Shown here: positions 18,839 to 26,930 of the stretch, piece by piece
How the letters are laid out: every line of letters begins with the position of its first letter
Numbering within the stretch: position 1 is the first letter of the stretch
Assembly: GCF_900182955.1 (NCBI RefSeq)
Contig: NZ_FXUL01000026.1
Coordinates: 24,855-88,854 of the forward strand
Direction of reading: 5' to 3'
DNA from: Noviherbaspirillum suwonense
GTDB taxonomy: Bacteria; Pseudomonadota; Gammaproteobacteria; Burkholderiales; Burkholderiaceae_D
Length of the DNA stretch: 64,000 nucleotides
Translations under genes and position numbers: made by a program
The notes under the pieces: generated by a model
What the model saw: the letters and a program-made list of their open reading frames with translations, nothing else
Database searches by the model: none
Told to the model about the DNA's origin: nothing

Positions 18839-19704
18839 CCCGCGCCCTCGTGCTTGGCGGCGGCGGCGTCGCCGGCATCGCCTGGGCCACCGGGATCGCG
18901 GCGGGCCTGGCCCGCTCCGGCGCCGACATCGGCCAGGCCGCCGTCATCGTCGGCACGTCGGCCGGCTCGGTCGTCGGCGCGCAGCTTGCCTGCGACGTCG
19001 ATATCGAGACCATGCTGGCGCAGCAGCTGGCGCCGCCGGCCGGCTCGCGCGAACAGCTGCGGCCGTACTCGCAGCGGGAGGCGGACGCGCGCAACCGCCA
19101 GTTGATGGACAAGGTCGGCGGCTACCTGAGGGCGGCGCGCAAGCGCATCGGCGCCCATGCGCTGCGCAGCCAGACGCCGCCGCTCGCCGAGCGCCGCGCG
19201 ATCGTCGCCGCGCGGCTGCCCCAGTCCGACTGGCCCGCGCGCGCGCTGCGCGTGGTGGCGGTCGAGACCGCCACGGGCGACCACGCGGTGTTCGACCGCG
19301 GCAGCGGCGTCGACTTCATCGATGCGATTGCCGCCAGCTGCGCGGTGCCCGGCACATGGCCGGCCGTGCCGATTAATGGCCGGGCGTGGATGGACGGCGG
19401 CATCCGCTCGCTGAGCAATGCCGATCTCGCCGCGCCGGCGCACTGCGTGCTGGTGATTGCGCCGCTGGGCTACGCGGAAGGCAATCCTGTCAGCGGCCAT
19501 CTGCGGGCGGAAGTGCGCGCGTTGGAAGAAGGTGGCGCAAGGGTCGCCGTCATCGTTCCTGATGCGCGCTCCATCGACGCCATGACGGACAATGTGCTCG
19601 ATCCCGCGCGTTGCGCGCCGAGCGCCGAGGCCGGCATCGCGCAGGCGCTGCGCATCGCGCCGGAGATTGCTTCGTTCTGGAATGACGGTGCGGCAACGTG
19701 TTGA
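18835..19704 (+). CDS. Patatin-like phospholipase/esterase
   Basis: A 289-residue serine hydrolase of the patatin family. LVLGGGGVAGIAW (residues 6-18) is the oxyanion-hole glycine stretch, GTSAG with Ser42 is the nucleophile elbow and DGG with Asp187 completes the Ser-Asp dyad. The start at 18835 is inside the CoA-transferase stop (ATGA), which fixes the frame despite a longer open frame upstream. In this operon an esterase that opens the ester or lactone made by a Baeyer-Villiger enzyme is the natural missing step, so the patatin may fill it. That role is an inference; the family usually acts on lipids. Confidence 0.88.
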   Translation: MTRALVLGGGGVAGIAWATGIAAGLARSGADIGQAAVIVGTSAGSVVGAQLACDVDIETMLAQQLAPPAGSREQLRPYSQREADARNRQLMDKVGGYLRAARKRIGAHALRSQTPPLAERRAIVAARLPQSDWPARALRVVAVETATGDHAVFDRGSGVDFIDAIAASCAVPGTWPAVPINGRAWMDGGIRSLSNADLAAPAHCVLVIAPLGYAEGNPVSGHLRAEVRALEEGGARVAVIVPDARSIDAMTDNVLDPARCAPSAEAGIAQALRIAPEIASFWNDGAATC

Positions 19705-20224
19705 CGCTGGCGCCGGGACTGGCGAATGTCCGGGGACCGGAAGCCGCGTGTGGTTTGCAGTGCTGTCGGTTCAAGGCGTCCGCCCTGCGGGTAAGCGGAT
19801 GAAGCTATCCATCAAAGTCGATCTGCCCGGAACACCCGACAAGATGCGTTTTTCAAGTGGGGCCTGCAAATAAGGCCGCAGCCTGATCTAAACCCCAAGT
19901 CATGGCGGCCCGGATGAGATCGACGGTTCCCCTTCGTCTACGTGGTTCGCAGGCTCGCAGGGTGTAATAAGCGTAGCGCATTACACCATCGGCCAATCAG
20001 CAATCTTCGCCTGTTCGCAACGAATGGTGTAATACACTTTCGATTATTACAGCCTACGGAGTTTCATAGCGGCCTTGTGAACCGGGATTGGTACAAGCGG
20101 AAGCATGCCTCATGAATCGAAGACGATCGTCCGCAGCATACGCGTAGTCGCCGGAAATGATGTAACCATGCGATGGTGCGTTCAATAACGTGGTGTACAA
20201 ACATTTCGAGCCGAGCAGGTTGCG
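19705..20224. other. Gene-free stretch between patatin operon and flgK
   Basis: A 520-bp stretch between convergent genes, with lower GC than its flanks and no supported gene. It holds the 27-bp palindrome listed separately, and a related GGTGTAAT sequence recurs about 50 bp later. No transposase remnant could be translated. Confidence 0.5.
19961..19987. repeat. REP-like extragenic palindrome
   Basis: GGTGTAAT and ATTACACC form a perfect 8-bp stem around an 11-nt centre containing GCGTAGCGC. Sequences of this general shape recur between genes in many proteobacteria, but only one full copy is visible here. Confidence 0.4.
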
Positions 20225-22411
20225 CTATTTCTGGATACTGCCTGGCCCGACCTGTTTTCCGCCATGGGATAACAGGGTCTGGAACATGGAATGCGCGGAT
20301 TGCATAGCCTTGCTGGCGGCCTGATAAGCCTGCTGGCCGCGCACCAGATTTGCGACTTCCTCATCCGGACTCAAACCCGACACCGACTGCTGCTTGGCTA
20401 TAGCCGCCGACAGCGCATTGACTGCCACTGCGGTAGCCACCCTGATCTCAACCGCCTTGCCGCCGATCGCGCTCACCATGCTGGAGTGCGATTCCTGCAG
20501 GCTGCTTGTCTTGCCGTCCAGGACGGAAGCGCTTTGCAGTGCACGCAATGCCAGCGCATTGCGATTGTCGCTGCCGCCAGCGCCTTTCTCGAAACTGAAC
20601 GTGTCGCCATCGGCTGGCGCCCCCGAGGCCGAGAAGGAGATGCCGCCGAAGGAAATGACCGCGCCCGGCGTATATGGCACCGGCACACCGGGCCCATAGA
20701 CGATTGCTTCCTTCTCGGTGGTGACTGTCACCGTCAACGGGATGGGAAAGCCGGAAAACGATTTCGTGGCTGCCGAATAGGCGATCGTGGCTGGCACCGG
20801 CGCCTGTATGGCAAACTTTGGCGCAGGCGGCGCAGCGGTGTCGTCGATGATCGCCGAGACGCCGCCAAAGCTCATTATTTCCCCGGACCGATATGGTACG
20901 GACTGGCCAGCCGGGTAAATCGTGGTGCCAGCACCATTTGTCACGCTGACCGGCATATCGGAAGGGAAACCTGACAACGTGCCTTCGCCGCTCGAGTACA
21001 TCAGCTCGACCGGCTTGCCGAGCAGCGTGCCCGATTGGGTCGTTGGCGCCGTGATTGCGCCAGTGCCTGCGTTTCGGCTGCCAGCCGAAGCCAATGCAGC
21101 GCCGCCGGCAGCGATGTCGTTCGCACTGTTGATCGCCACGCGCATGTCCCGAGCGCCATTGACGGTGGGCTGGACCAGGAAGGAGTCGCCGTTTCTCGGT
21201 GTCCCCTGGACGCTGAACTCGATGCCGTCGGCTACCATGCCGCCTGCTGCGACTGGATTGAATGTGGTGACGTTACCGTCGGACAAGCGCGTGAGCGTAT
21301 AGGCCGCCTGCAGCGTATCCTCGTACTGCAGCCGGTAGTTGGAGCTTGTCAGCGCAGTCACATCGGTAATTGCCGCACCGGCAACGGCGTCGCCGCCGTT
21401 ACGCGCATCGATCTTGACAACCGGCCTGGCCACGTCGAAAAAGTCGCTGCCCGGATCGCCCGTTGCGGTCGCACCCTTGGCATGCTGCTCGTTGAAAGTC
21501 ACGCCAACTGCGATGGCGGTACGCCCCAGCGAGTTCTGGGCGGTGTCGAGCGTTCCGGCCCGAAATTCCATCAATCCACCCAGCGAGCCGCCGGCCAGCA
21601 GCTTTTCATCAAGCAGCGAGGTGGCGCCGGTGGAGGATTTGTAGCCGACTTCCGTGCTGGAAGAGTCTGCCGGGGACGGCGCGGTAAAGAGCGACGCGGC
21701 ATTGCTACCGATGACCAGGGACTGCCCCGAGCTGATATAGACGTCATAGTTGCTATCCTGTTTGACGACCGACACCTTGACCTGCTTGCTGAGTGCCAAG
21801 ATGGCCTTATCGCGCGCATCCAGCAAGTCAGTGGACGCCTTGCCGGCCTTGCTTTCTGCGGACGTGATGGCCTTGTTGAGCGTTGCCACCCGTTCCGACT
21901 GGATATTGATGTCGTCAACGCTGGCCCGAATCCGCGAATTGACGTCAAGGCGCAGGTCGTGCAGCCGGCTGGAGATGGCGTCGAAGCGCGACACCATGGC
22001 GTGGCCGCTTGAAATCATCTGCTGACGCGCAGACGTGTCGTTCGCATCGCTTGCCACCGCCTGTACCCCGGCAAAGAAATCCTGCATGACAGGAGAGATG
22101 GCGGCCTGTGGATTGGCCAAGATATTGTTGATCTGGTCTATATTGTCCTTGTAGGTGGAGAGCTGGCTGTTGGTGGTTTCCGCCGCCCGTACCTGGTCGG
22201 TCAGGAACTCGCTGTACACCCGCCTGAGGTTGGCAACCTCGCTGCCCTTGCCAACGAATCCGGCACCGGTATCCTCTGTGCCAACGGAGGCGGTCTCCGT
22301 CACCTGCCGGCTGTAGCCCGTCGCCGACGCATTTGCAATGCTATGCCCGGTCGCGGCTAGTCCGACCGACGTGGAATTCAATGCACTCGAACCGATGTTC
22401 GGAATACTCAT
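20225..22411 (-). CDS. flgK: Flagellar hook-associated protein 1 (FlgK)
   Basis: A 728-residue hook-filament junction protein exported by the flagellar type III apparatus. The N-terminus SIPNIGSSALNSTSVGLAAT and the C-terminus DEEVANLVRGQQAYQAASKA are the conserved D0/D1 coiled regions. It is longer than the E. coli protein (~547) because the variable domain is expanded, and two related units sit in tandem in it (each with SGFP followed by VPY and ISFGG or MSFGG). ATG at 22411 has AGGTG upstream; a GTG three codons earlier is rejected. A sigma-28 promoter match lies directly upstream. flgL, usually the next gene, is instead ~10 kb away. Confidence 0.95.
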   Translation of the reverse strand: MSIPNIGSSALNSTSVGLAATGHSIANASATGYSRQVTETASVGTEDTGAGFVGKGSEVANLRRVYSEFLTDQVRAAETTNSQLSTYKDNIDQINNILANPQAAISPVMQDFFAGVQAVASDANDTSARQQMISSGHAMVSRFDAISSRLHDLRLDVNSRIRASVDDINIQSERVATLNKAITSAESKAGKASTDLLDARDKAILALSKQVKVSVVKQDSNYDVYISSGQSLVIGSNAASLFTAPSPADSSSTEVGYKSSTGATSLLDEKLLAGGSLGGLMEFRAGTLDTAQNSLGRTAIAVGVTFNEQHAKGATATGDPGSDFFDVARPVVKIDARNGGDAVAGAAITDVTALTSSNYRLQYEDTLQAAYTLTRLSDGNVTTFNPVAAGGMVADGIEFSVQGTPRNGDSFLVQPTVNGARDMRVAINSANDIAAGGAALASAGSRNAGTGAITAPTTQSGTLLGKPVELMYSSGEGTLSGFPSDMPVSVTNGAGTTIYPAGQSVPYRSGEIMSFGGVSAIIDDTAAPPAPKFAIQAPVPATIAYSAATKSFSGFPIPLTVTVTTEKEAIVYGPGVPVPYTPGAVISFGGISFSASGAPADGDTFSFEKGAGGSDNRNALALRALQSASVLDGKTSSLQESHSSMVSAIGGKAVEIRVATAVAVNALSAAIAKQQSVSGLSPDEEVANLVRGQQAYQAASKAMQSAHSMFQTLLSHGGKQVGPGSIQK

Positions 22412-22441
22412 GATCTTCACCTACATGGATTGTCATCATCA

Positions 22442-22468
22442 TTAACGGCATCGATAGCAAAAACTTAA
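22442..22468 (-). promoter_or_regulatory. Sigma-28 (FliA) promoter of flgK
   Basis: On the minus strand TTAA, 15 bases, then GCCGTTAA: close to the FliA pattern TAAA-N15-GCCGATAA. The -10 element ends about 30 bases before the flgK ATG. The same layout precedes fliC, flgL and fliS. Confidence 0.7.
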
Positions 22469-22699
22469 TTGTTATTCGACAACACACGAGAAATTAATGA
22501 TTGCCCAATAGCTGTGCTGATAGGCGTTCCACGCGAGTGGAGCAGTTTCCAGAATAAACCTTTAACCCGCCGTTCGGCCGGTCTGCCTCGCTGCGCGAAC
22601 ATCCCGCGCGAAGATCTTGCATAAAAGTATGCGCCGCCCTTTCCCTTGCATCCTGGATGAGGCACGCCTGCAGCGGCTAAGGCACCGCCAGCGCCGTTG

Positions 22700-23800
22700 C
22701 TATCGACTCCGGGAGAGCGCCCGATACTCTTCCGAACGCTTCGTGTCGCCGATTTCGCTGTACAGAACAGAAAGATTATGCGCTGCCAAAAAGCTGCCCC
22801 TTCCCATGACGGTGCCGTCGAGGTCGGGGCAGTCGCCCAAGCGCAGGCACTGTAACCAGCTCGTTTCGGCGATGGGCAATAACCGCTCCAACGCCAGGTC
22901 GGGCCGCGTTGCCGCGTAATCCAGATGCACGTCTCCCGTAACGAAAAAGAAGTCTGGTGAATGCTGCCAGTTATCGTATTCACTCTCGATGACGCTAATG
23001 GCCAGCTCATGCAATTGCAACTTCTTTAACGTGTAGATCGTTCTGATTACCAGATCGTGCCGATAGGACTGGTAACCAGGAGTGTTTTGCATGGATAAAC
23101 TGTAATAATGCAAGGCAGACTCGAAGTCACGCTTGATCTCCAGCTCCTTCCCCGCCTGATACAAAAGATAGCCGTCGTCGGGCGACTCCTCCAGCGCCAT
23201 GGCAAGCAGCGCGTCATTGCGGCCCGCCTTGCTGTCCAGTTGCTGTTTCCGGTAGCCGTCATGCCCTACCCGAATTTCGAGACGCTTACGCGGCAAGGTC
23301 GAGTCCACCTGTTCGTGAATGCGCCCGGCGTAACCTACGCCGGCCGGTAGAAGGCGCGATATCCAGTTGGTGCTGGTTTCCACAGTGCCGGCCAGATCGA
23401 AGCTACTGGCGACCGGAAGCGTTCCGACAAAGCCGCCAGCGGCAGGAAGCGCTTCCCGCAAGCCGTGTGGCACAGCCACGATCCACTCATCCGCGTCCAG
23501 TACCAGGTTCCAGTGCGCATCCGAATATGCAAGCGCGACATTGCGGGCCGCTGCAAAGTCGTCGATCCACACGAAAGAATGGACCTGCGCGCCCAGGTCG
23601 CGCGCGATAGCCATGGTGTCGTCGGTGGAGCCGGTATCGAGCAAGATGATCTTGTCGACCATTCCCGCTGCGCTTTGCAGGCAGCGGGCTATGCAGTGGG
23701 CTTCGTTGCGGGCGATGACCACCAAAGCCAGTGTGATTTGCGCAGCGCTGCTGCCAGTCGGGCTATGTGGGAACTGCGAGTTGAGCGGACTTGCTGCCAT
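22700..23800 (-). CDS. Family 2 glycosyltransferase with TPR-like C-terminus (flagellar region)
   Basis: A 366-residue protein with a GT-A fold GT2 domain: ITLALVVIARNEAHCIARCL opens the fold, DKIILLDTGSTDDTMAIA carries the nucleotide-binding region, and LVLDADEW holds the metal-binding DxD. The C-terminal half (about residues 190-366) is helical with repeats of paired helices (DDGYLLYQAGKELEIKRDFE and similar) that look like TPR units, the architecture of SunS/peptide-modifying transferases. Lying between flgK and fliD, it most probably adds sugar to flagellin or another filament protein. The start at 23800 is preferred over 23836, with GAGA upstream. The donor sugar is unknown. Confidence 0.82.
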   Translation of the reverse strand: MAASPLNSQFPHSPTGSSAAQITLALVVIARNEAHCIARCLQSAAGMVDKIILLDTGSTDDTMAIARDLGAQVHSFVWIDDFAAARNVALAYSDAHWNLVLDADEWIVAVPHGLREALPAAGGFVGTLPVASSFDLAGTVETSTNWISRLLPAGVGYAGRIHEQVDSTLPRKRLEIRVGHDGYRKQQLDSKAGRNDALLAMALEESPDDGYLLYQAGKELEIKRDFESALHYYSLSMQNTPGYQSYRHDLVIRTIYTLKKLQLHELAISVIESEYDNWQHSPDFFFVTGDVHLDYAATRPDLALERLLPIAETSWLQCLRLGDCPDLDGTVMGRGSFLAAHNLSVLYSEIGDTKRSEEYRALSRSR

Positions 23801-24026
23801 AGATGTTCTCGATTCGATCGCCAAGGCCGATGGCATTGGCCGGCGTGGCCAGGATCGCCATTCTCGCCTGTATCAGCGGCGTCGACTATTTTTTTGGCGG
23901 CAAGGATCTACCGTATGAAGATTGCCTAGCTGAGCCTTTGATGACCGGCGAGGGAGCCGTGGGCTGCGGGTGAAAAAGACAGTGTGAACGTCCACTTCGG
24001 CGCGGCAAGGTTCGGCTGCAACCCTA
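23801..24026. other. Spacer between fliD and glycosyltransferase
   Basis: Together with the short reading frame at 24027-24122 this makes a ~320-bp gap between fliD and the glycosyltransferase. No sigma-28-type site or clear terminator was found in it. Confidence 0.4.
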
Positions 24027-24122
24027 TCATGCGCGAAACGGACCGCCAGGCAAACCATCAAGCTGGTGCGCGACACGCGCCAGTTGACGATAGGACTGGA
24101 GATCGCCGGCTTCGCCGCGCAT
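24027..24122 (-). CDS. Possible 31-residue peptide coupled to fliD
   Basis: An ATG that overlaps the fliD stop (TGATG) opens a 31-codon frame: MRGEAGDLQSYRQLARVAHQ followed by LDGLPGGPFRA. The overlap would allow reinitiation without its own ribosome-binding site. No family is recognised. It could be a remnant of a fliT/fliS-like gene that often follows fliD, or simply chance. Confidence 0.25.
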   Translation of the reverse strand: MRGEAGDLQSYRQLARVAHQLDGLPGGPFRA

Positions 24123-25441
24123 CATGAGTTTTTATAAAGAGCCGCGAGCTGCTGAGAAACCGCGTTCGACTGCGCCTGCATTCCCGACAGTTTGGCGTCG
24201 AGTGCGGAATACTGGGTGTACAGATTCTTTTCCTTGGCATTGAGCCGGGTTTGCATATCCGCTTCCCGCGCGGTGACTGTCTTCAGACTTGCACTGAGGC
24301 CGTCAGTACGGCTTGTAAGGACACCGTTATCGCCAAGAATCTGGGTTGCTATGTTCGTGAGCCTCGTACCAATCCCGCCTGTTCCTGTAAACACCTGTGT
24401 AATCGCAGTCGGATCAGCGGTCATAGCCTTGGACAGCTTGCTGTCGTCGACCGACATCGAACCATCGCTCTTGAACATGATGCCCAGCGACGCCAGGGTA
24501 TTGAAACCAGTCACGCCGGGAACGGCGCCTGTCATCTGTGACCGCACATTGTTCAGTATGGTGCGCGCACCGGAGTCGCCGGTCAGTGCGGAGGCGGTTT
24601 TGGTGGCCGCATCATAAGCCGTCAGCTTCTTGATTGTGGAATTGAGGGCACTGACCGCTGTGGCGAAGGCAGTAATGTTCGATTTGACGGTCGAGTCGTC
24701 GCGGGTGACGTTCACCTTGATCGGATCGGCACTGACCGCGCTGAGCGTGAGCGTCACACCCGAGATGGCATCGCTGACCGTATTGGACGGCTTGGTAACG
24801 GCAATGCCGTCAACGATAAAATTCGCATCTTGCGCTGCCTGATGTGCCGCCGCCTTGCTGCTGTCGAAGATGTCCAGCGCGCCGCCGGCGGTGATCGTGA
24901 CGGCATTGGCTTCGCCAGTCTTTTGCCCGGTCACGACCAGATGATTGATTTTGCCGTCATTGACGATGGTGGCGGAAACGCCTGCATTCGCCTTGTTGAT
25001 CGCCTGGGCGATGCCCTGCATCGAGGTGTCAGCAGTCGAGATATTGACCGGAGTCCCGCTGCCCACCTGGATTGACATCGTGCCGCTGCCAATCTGGGTG
25101 GAGGCACTGGCCAAGCCGTCAAACTGCTGCCGGTCGGCGCGCGCCAGCTGCTGCACGGTGATGGAATAACTGCCGGATACCGCGGTGCCGCCAGCGGACA
25201 CGCCAAGGGTGGTCGGGGCGCTCGATACCGCCGTTTGCGCATTCAGGGCATCCACCGTGAGTTTGCTCAACGCCGTCTTGAACGTGTCCATGGCGCTCTT
25301 GATCTGCCCATAAGCGGACAACTGGGCGTTGTACTTGGTTTCCTTTTCTTTTAAAGCGTTTAGCGGTGCTTTTTCGACAGCCATCAATTGCGACACGATG
25401 CCGCTGACATCAAGGGTAGAACTTACCGTCAAGCCTGCCAT
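24122..25441 (-). CDS. fliD: Flagellar filament cap protein (FliD/HAP2)
   Basis: A 439-residue filament-capping protein. The N-terminal MAGLTVSSTLDVSGIVSQLM is the conserved HAP2 start, followed by the DFKTALSKL-like helical region; the C-terminal part holds a long heptad helix (residues ~385-435). FliD caps the growing filament and folds flagellin at the tip. ATG at 25441 has a strong GGAGG site, so a 16-codon longer frame is rejected. It lies 210 bp downstream of fliC on the same strand, and no sigma-28-type site was found in that gap, so it may be read from the fliC promoter. Confidence 0.95.
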   Translation of the reverse strand: MAGLTVSSTLDVSGIVSQLMAVEKAPLNALKEKETKYNAQLSAYGQIKSAMDTFKTALSKLTVDALNAQTAVSSAPTTLGVSAGGTAVSGSYSITVQQLARADRQQFDGLASASTQIGSGTMSIQVGSGTPVNISTADTSMQGIAQAINKANAGVSATIVNDGKINHLVVTGQKTGEANAVTITAGGALDIFDSSKAAAHQAAQDANFIVDGIAVTKPSNTVSDAISGVTLTLSAVSADPIKVNVTRDDSTVKSNITAFATAVSALNSTIKKLTAYDAATKTASALTGDSGARTILNNVRSQMTGAVPGVTGFNTLASLGIMFKSDGSMSVDDSKLSKAMTADPTAITQVFTGTGGIGTRLTNIATQILGDNGVLTSRTDGLSASLKTVTAREADMQTRLNAKEKNLYTQYSALDAKLSGMQAQSNAVSQQLAALYKNS

Positions 25442-25587
25442 AACCACTCCTCCAGGATCCGAACAACAACTGTCTTTTGGGCGAACCACGCCATTCGAGC
25501 CATTTTATGTCGCATTGCAAATCGGAAGCAATTGCGAATAAGTAACGTTTACGGGCCTTATTCACCGTATCGGGCCGCTGAAACGAC

Positions 25588-25611
25588 GACAGGCATGTCT
25601 CCATGCCTGTC
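25588..25611 (-). terminator. Hairpin between fliC and fliD
   Basis: GACAGGCATG and CATGCCTGTC form a perfect 10-bp stem with a 4-nt loop, about 40 bp after the fliC stop. The following bases (GTCGTTTCAG) contain only a weak T-run, so it may be a partial terminator or an mRNA-stabilising hairpin that lowers fliD relative to fliC. Confidence 0.5.
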
Positions 25612-25651
25612 ACTTTGGCCCGACTGATTTCCGGGCCCGGAGCCACGTCGA

Positions 25652-26491
25652 TTAACGCAGCAGGGAGAGCACGCTGTTCGGTGCGCTGTTTGCCTGGGCC
25701 AGCATAGCCGTACCAGCCTGCTGCAGGATGTTGCCGCGGGTCATGTTAGCGGTTTCCGCAGCGAAGTCGGTGTCCATAATCCGGGACTTGGCTGCCGACT
25801 GGTTCTCAACCGAGATCTGCAGGTTGCCGATCACCGACTCGAAACGGTTCTGAACTGCACCGAAGTTTGCACGTTCCTTGTTGATCTCGGTCAAGCCCTT
25901 GTCGATCGCGTCGATCGCCGTTTTCGAGTTGGTGTTATTCGCGCCGTCGATCTTGATCGCACCTGCAACTGCTGCCGTGGTGTCGGTCAGGGCATTGGTC
26001 TTCACGTCGATCTGGTCGGTAGCTGCATTAGTGCCTGCGCCGACCTGGAAGGTATGCACACCAGCCACGCCGCCGCCGGTGCCGAGAACGTCACCGCCGT
26101 TGAACTTGGTACCTTGCAGACGGGTCACTTCAGCTTGCAGTTGCGCGAATTCTGTTTGCAGATTGTCACGGTCGCCAGAGGTGTTCGTATCATTGGCAGA
26201 CTGAACAGCGAGGTCACGCATACGCTGCATTGCGTCGGTCATCTTCGACAGGGCGCCTTCACCGGTCTGAGCGAACGAGATGGCATCATTGGCGTTACGC
26301 AGTGCGACCGTGCTGCCGCGGATTTGCGAGTCCATGCGGGTGGCGATAGCCAGGCCTGCAGCGTCGTCTTTTGCACTGTTGACGCGCAGGCCGGACGACA
26401 GGCGCTGCATCGACGTTGCTTGGGCACCAGCAGAAGCAGCCAGGTTACGTTGGGCGTTGAGGGACGAAATGTTGGTGTTGATAACGGCCAT
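25652..26491 (-). CDS. fliC: Flagellin
   Basis: A short flagellin of 279 residues, the filament subunit. INTNISSLNAQRNLAAS with LSSGLRVNSAKDDAAGLAIA forms the conserved D0/D1 N-terminal part, and NQSAAKSRIMDTDFAAETAN with ILQQAGTAMLAQAN the C-terminal part. The central variable region is small (about residues 140-200) and rich in Thr, Asn, Ala and Lys, which offers targets for O-glycosylation and Lys methylation by the neighbouring enzymes. AAGGAG precedes the ATG. A sigma-28 promoter match lies ~77 bp upstream. Only one flagellin gene is in the window. Confidence 0.97.
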   Translation of the reverse strand: MAVINTNISSLNAQRNLAASAGAQATSMQRLSSGLRVNSAKDDAAGLAIATRMDSQIRGSTVALRNANDAISFAQTGEGALSKMTDAMQRMRDLAVQSANDTNTSGDRDNLQTEFAQLQAEVTRLQGTKFNGGDVLGTGGGVAGVHTFQVGAGTNAATDQIDVKTNALTDTTAAVAGAIKIDGANNTNSKTAIDAIDKGLTEINKERANFGAVQNRFESVIGNLQISVENQSAAKSRIMDTDFAAETANMTRGNILQQAGTAMLAQANSAPNSVLSLLR

Positions 26492-26567
26492 GGTCTTGCT
26501 CCTTAAAATGATTGAATAAACCCGAGGGTTTTGTCCGGTGCCAGCGTTATGCTAGGCAGTTGAACCT

Positions 26568-26594
26568 TTTACGGGTGCTTTGAAAATTCCTTTA
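26568..26594 (-). promoter_or_regulatory. Sigma-28 (FliA) promoter of fliC
   Basis: On the minus strand TAAA, 15 bases, CCCGTAAA; FliA consensus is TAAA-N15-GCCGATAA. The -10 lies 77 bp before the flagellin ATG, leaving a long AT-rich leader with an AAGGAG site. Confidence 0.65.
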
Positions 26595-26930
26595 GCGAAA
26601 AATGATGTTTTTCATGAGAAACATTAAAAAAGATGGTTTTTAGGAAAAATGGCGTTCTGAGTATAAAGATTGACAACAATCGGCCGTCATTCGCCGCCCG
26701 CACCCCTGATGAAAAACTGCCGGATCGGACGCATCAGCGCGTCTGCGCGTTCATCTCCGGCGTTTCCAGGTCGGCAACGACCGGGGGAATGTGGTCTAAA
26801 ACCTGCCGCCCTACCATCAGCTTTCAAAAAAAACTGGGGAAAACCGCGAGCGGATGTCCTGGGACGAGGATGCGCACTCTTTGCCAAGCATATGGCGCAC
26901 ACCTTCAAGGTCACTCGCGCAACATGATGC
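26595..26930. other. Spacer between serC and fliC promoter
   Basis: About 335 bp, AT-rich next to the fliC promoter and GC-rich near serC. No gene or convincing terminator is seen; short frames here lack ribosome-binding sites. Confidence 0.4.

Noticed and set aside
20060..20224. Possible transposase remnant before flgK
   Set aside because: All six translations are broken by stops and none matches a known transposase motif.
25442..25651. Sigma-28 promoter for fliD
   Set aside because: CCCGTAAA occurs in the gap, but no TAAA lies 15 bases before it; no match as good as the four accepted sites.
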